Below, piece by piece: positions 33,783 through 35,644 of a DNA stretch of 35,644 nt. Both the position numbers and the translations under genes were made by a program. Position 1 is the first letter of the stretch. Every line of letters starts with the position of its first letter. Under the pieces are notes generated by a model. It was not told the origin of the DNA and searched no databases. It worked only from the letters and a program-made list of their open reading frames with translations. The DNA comes from an uncultured Anaerolineae bacterium (GTDB taxonomy: Bacteria > Chloroflexota > Anaerolineae > Anaerolineales > Villigracilaceae): contig CAIMZS010000179.1 in NCBI GenBank assembly GCA_903846015.1, positions 1 through 35,644 on the forward strand. Reading direction: 5' to 3'.

Positions 33783-35644
33783 TCATTGCTCAAGACTGTT
33801 GCCTAGTTCATTCCACGCAGCTTGGATTTCTTGATTATACGCAATGTTCTCCAGGAAAACTCTTTTGGCGGCCAGGTCTTTGATCCTGGCGGCACGAGCT
33901 AACAAGGCAGCATGAGCCATCCGGATGATTTCATCTGCGCGCGGGTGGCTGACGGCACGCAGCACAAAGTAACAATTGATATACACCCGCAGTGGCTCAT
34001 CACAGCCTTCCAGGTTACCTTCCGCATCGAGAGTATCCAGTATTTTCTGAGCGAATTCCTGGGCTTGGGAAAGATGACCAAGCGCTAACATTGCCCGCGC
34101 CAGCCCTGCCTGCGGTTCAGTTGCCAATGCGTGCTGGCGCAAATTCTGCCTGATCTCCAATGCAGCTTGATAGGAATCAATTGCGCCGCTGTATTCGCCA
34201 GTTGCAAAAAGATTATGGCCAAGATACGTCAACGCCCAGGCCTGACCAGAAGGGTCCTCGATCGATTTCGCCAGCGCCAATGCCTGCCGGGCATAAGTCA
34301 AAGCCTGATCCTTCTCGCCCCAGGCGCCTGCCTGTGAGCTTAGATTTATCAAACTGTACGTTTCGGTAAAGCGATCTCCTGTTTGGCGTGAAATACGCAA
34401 AGTCATCTCCGTGTATTTCCGACCTGTCTGATAGTCCCCCATGGCTGCAGCAATCCATCCAAGGTTGGTCAGCACAACCGACTCGCCCTTGTAATCACCA
34501 ACTTTCTGGGCCAGGATCAAAGCCTGGTGATAATACGACTGCGATTCATCCAAATCCCCATAATATCCAGCTAGCAATCCAAGATTGTTTAATATTCTCG
34601 CCTTTATTCCCAACGAATCAACCTGGTCAGCAATCTCCAGACTATCCTGGAAACATGTTTTTGCTTGTTCGAACCGTTTTTGTTTTAGATAGACCAGCCC
34701 CAGCATATTGAGAAACTTCGCCTCCGACCGCGCATCGCCTATTTTTCGAGCGAGACCCAGCCCGGCGGTATTTTGGCGAATCGCAGCCACAAGTTTCTCA
34801 TGGCGATAAAGCATAACTGCCCAAAGCATATAGACCTGGAGCATTATTTCAGGATTGCCGGAGGCCTTCGAGAGCGAAATCGTCTGCTTGATCTGCGAAA
34901 TCGCATCCCTGGTATCACCCGAATAAACATGAAAATCAATTTTCCTTAACCCAACCTCAGCCTGTTTGTCCTTTTCTGAAAGCCTTTCGGCTATCGCGCC
35001 TAATAACAACAGATCCTGCTGCTGAAGTTCTTTCTGACCTTGATACCGGTAGGCTTTCTCCCTTCCTAGTAAAAGTGAAAATCTTCCAGTCAAATCATTT
35101 TCAGCGGTTAGCGCCAGGGCGCGCGTGTAATAATCCACTGCCAGGTTGTTCTGGTACGATTCCCGCGAGGCATCTCCGGCCAGGCGCAGGTAATAACGGG
35201 CTTTTTCAAAAAGCCTGGCTTGCTCGGCATGGTAAGCCAACTCAGCATAGCGGTTCTTAAGCTGGGCTGCATAAACCCTTTCCAAAATATCCAGGGCAAC
35301 GGCATGCAAAGCTTCACGCCGAGCCTGCATTTGCATTGTATAAGCAGCATCGCGCAATAGGGCATGATAAAACAAGTATCGATTGGCGTTCAGCGCTGAC
35401 CAAATCGAAGCGTTTTCGGCCTCATGAATGGCCACCGTCACACTGGCCGAATTTAATGCCATCTCCGTAAGAATCTGGACTTCGAATTCTCTTCCCAATA
35501 TCGAAGCCGCCTGGACAATCTCCCTGACGTGCTGAGCCAATTGGTCCAGGCGGGCGATCAGGATAGCATCGATATCGGGCGGCAAAGTCAAACCATAACC
35601 GGAGGCACTTACTTCCCAGCCAGTTTCTGTATTAAACAGCAAAC
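33783..35644 (-). CDS. ATPase-TPR regulatory protein, C-terminal part (runs off window)
   Basis: The visible 619 residues are the C-terminal portion of a larger protein. The first ~110 (LPPDIDAILIARLDQLAQHVREIVQAASILGREFEVQIL) are typical of the region after the NTPase core in large STAND-type/AAA ATPases attached to adenylate cyclase, kinase or LuxR domains. Then come about ten tetratricopeptide repeats (for example ARILNNLGLLAGYYGDLDESQSYYHQAL and the next unit VVLTNLGWIAAAMGDYQTGRKYTEMTL). Such proteins sense signals through TPR and switch through nucleotide binding. The N-terminal effector domain lies outside the window, so the output is unknown. It is probably unrelated to the sugar operon, being convergent with it. 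Confidence 0.8.
   Translation of the reverse strand, partial: LLFNTETGWEVSASGYGLTLPPDIDAILIARLDQLAQHVREIVQAASILGREFEVQILTEMALNSASVTVAIHEAENASIWSALNANRYLFYHALLRDAAYTMQMQARREALHAVALDILERVYAAQLKNRYAELAYHAEQARLFEKARYYLRLAGDASRESYQNNLAVDYYTRALALTAENDLTGRFSLLLGREKAYRYQGQKELQQQDLLLLGAIAERLSEKDKQAEVGLRKIDFHVYSGDTRDAISQIKQTISLSKASGNPEIMLQVYMLWAVMLYRHEKLVAAIRQNTAGLGLARKIGDARSEAKFLNMLGLVYLKQKRFEQAKTCFQDSLEIADQVDSLGIKARILNNLGLLAGYYGDLDESQSYYHQALILAQKVGDYKGESVVLTNLGWIAAAMGDYQTGRKYTEMTLRISRQTGDRFTETYSLINLSSQAGAWGEKDQALTYARQALALAKSIEDPSGQAWALTYLGHNLFATGEYSGAIDSYQAALEIRQNLRQHALATEPQAGLARAMLALGHLSQAQEFAQKILDTLDAEGNLEGCDEPLRVYINCYFVLRAVSHPRADEIIRMAHAALLARAARIKDLAAKRVFLENIAYNQEIQAAWNELGNSLEQ

Noticed and set aside
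1-35644. tRNA, rRNA, CRISPR arrays, insertion sequences or phage genes
   Set aside because: Nothing with the right motifs was seen; the short repeats are irregularly spaced and mosaic rather than a repeat-spacer array, and no transposase frame is present.

Overview
The window is a bacterial carbohydrate-catabolism locus of about 35.6 kb with moderate G+C. The mix of a tungsten-type aldehyde oxidoreductase, corrinoid and URO-D methyltransferases, a CUT2 sugar transporter and a large ATPase-TPR regulator suggests a Chloroflexota (Anaerolineae-like) organism. That assignment is inferred from gene content; no rRNA or phylogenetic marker is present.

Left arm (1-5530, + strand): an L-rhamnose mutarotase (rhaM), a corrinoid protein, a URO-D-family methyltransferase, L-fucose isomerase (fucI) and L-fucose mutarotase (fucU). 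The two large gaps hold decayed ends of an ABC permease and, less certainly, a GDSL/SGNH esterase. A hairpin pair that cannot form simultaneously lies between fucI and fucU.

Middle block (5554-11149, - strand): a LacI-type regulator, then a GDP-mannose 3,5-epimerase, a compact GHMP-kinase-like protein, a protein carrying the HIT motif of plant GDP-L-galactose phosphorylase (VTC2), and a nucleotidyltransferase-GHMP fusion. The epimerase and phosphorylase are the two signature steps of the plant L-galactose (Smirnoff-Wheeler) route, so this operon may be a bacterial L-galactose/GDP-hexose module.

Right arm (11398-33231, + strand): a DeoR-type regulator with a clear promoter and phased direct repeats, then a second URO-D protein, second rhaM, rhamnulokinase, a CUT2 transporter (ATPase and two permeases), a lipoprotein binding protein with two nearly identical fused sugar-binding domains, and a desaturase-Rieske-reductase fusion resembling MocD+MocE+MocF of rhizopine O-demethylation. 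A TIM-barrel isomerase/epimerase, rhamnulose-1-phosphate aldolase, rhamnose isomerase, aldehyde:ferredoxin oxidoreductase, fuculose-1-phosphate aldolase, LutABC and a PfpI/DJ-1 protein follow. Together they give a nearly closed path: rhamnose or fucose to ketose to ketose-1-phosphate to DHAP plus L-lactaldehyde, then L-lactate (AOR, inferred), then pyruvate (LutABC). Only a dedicated fuculokinase is missing.

The most unusual ideas are that the locus handles O-methylated deoxyhexoses, with two chemistries for methyl removal (an oxygenase fusion and corrinoid/URO-D proteins), and that it carries a plant-like GDP-L-galactose module. Intergenic spaces also hold a mosaic of short GC-rich repeats. 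The right end holds a small unknown protein and the C-terminal part of a convergent ATPase-TPR protein that runs off the window.
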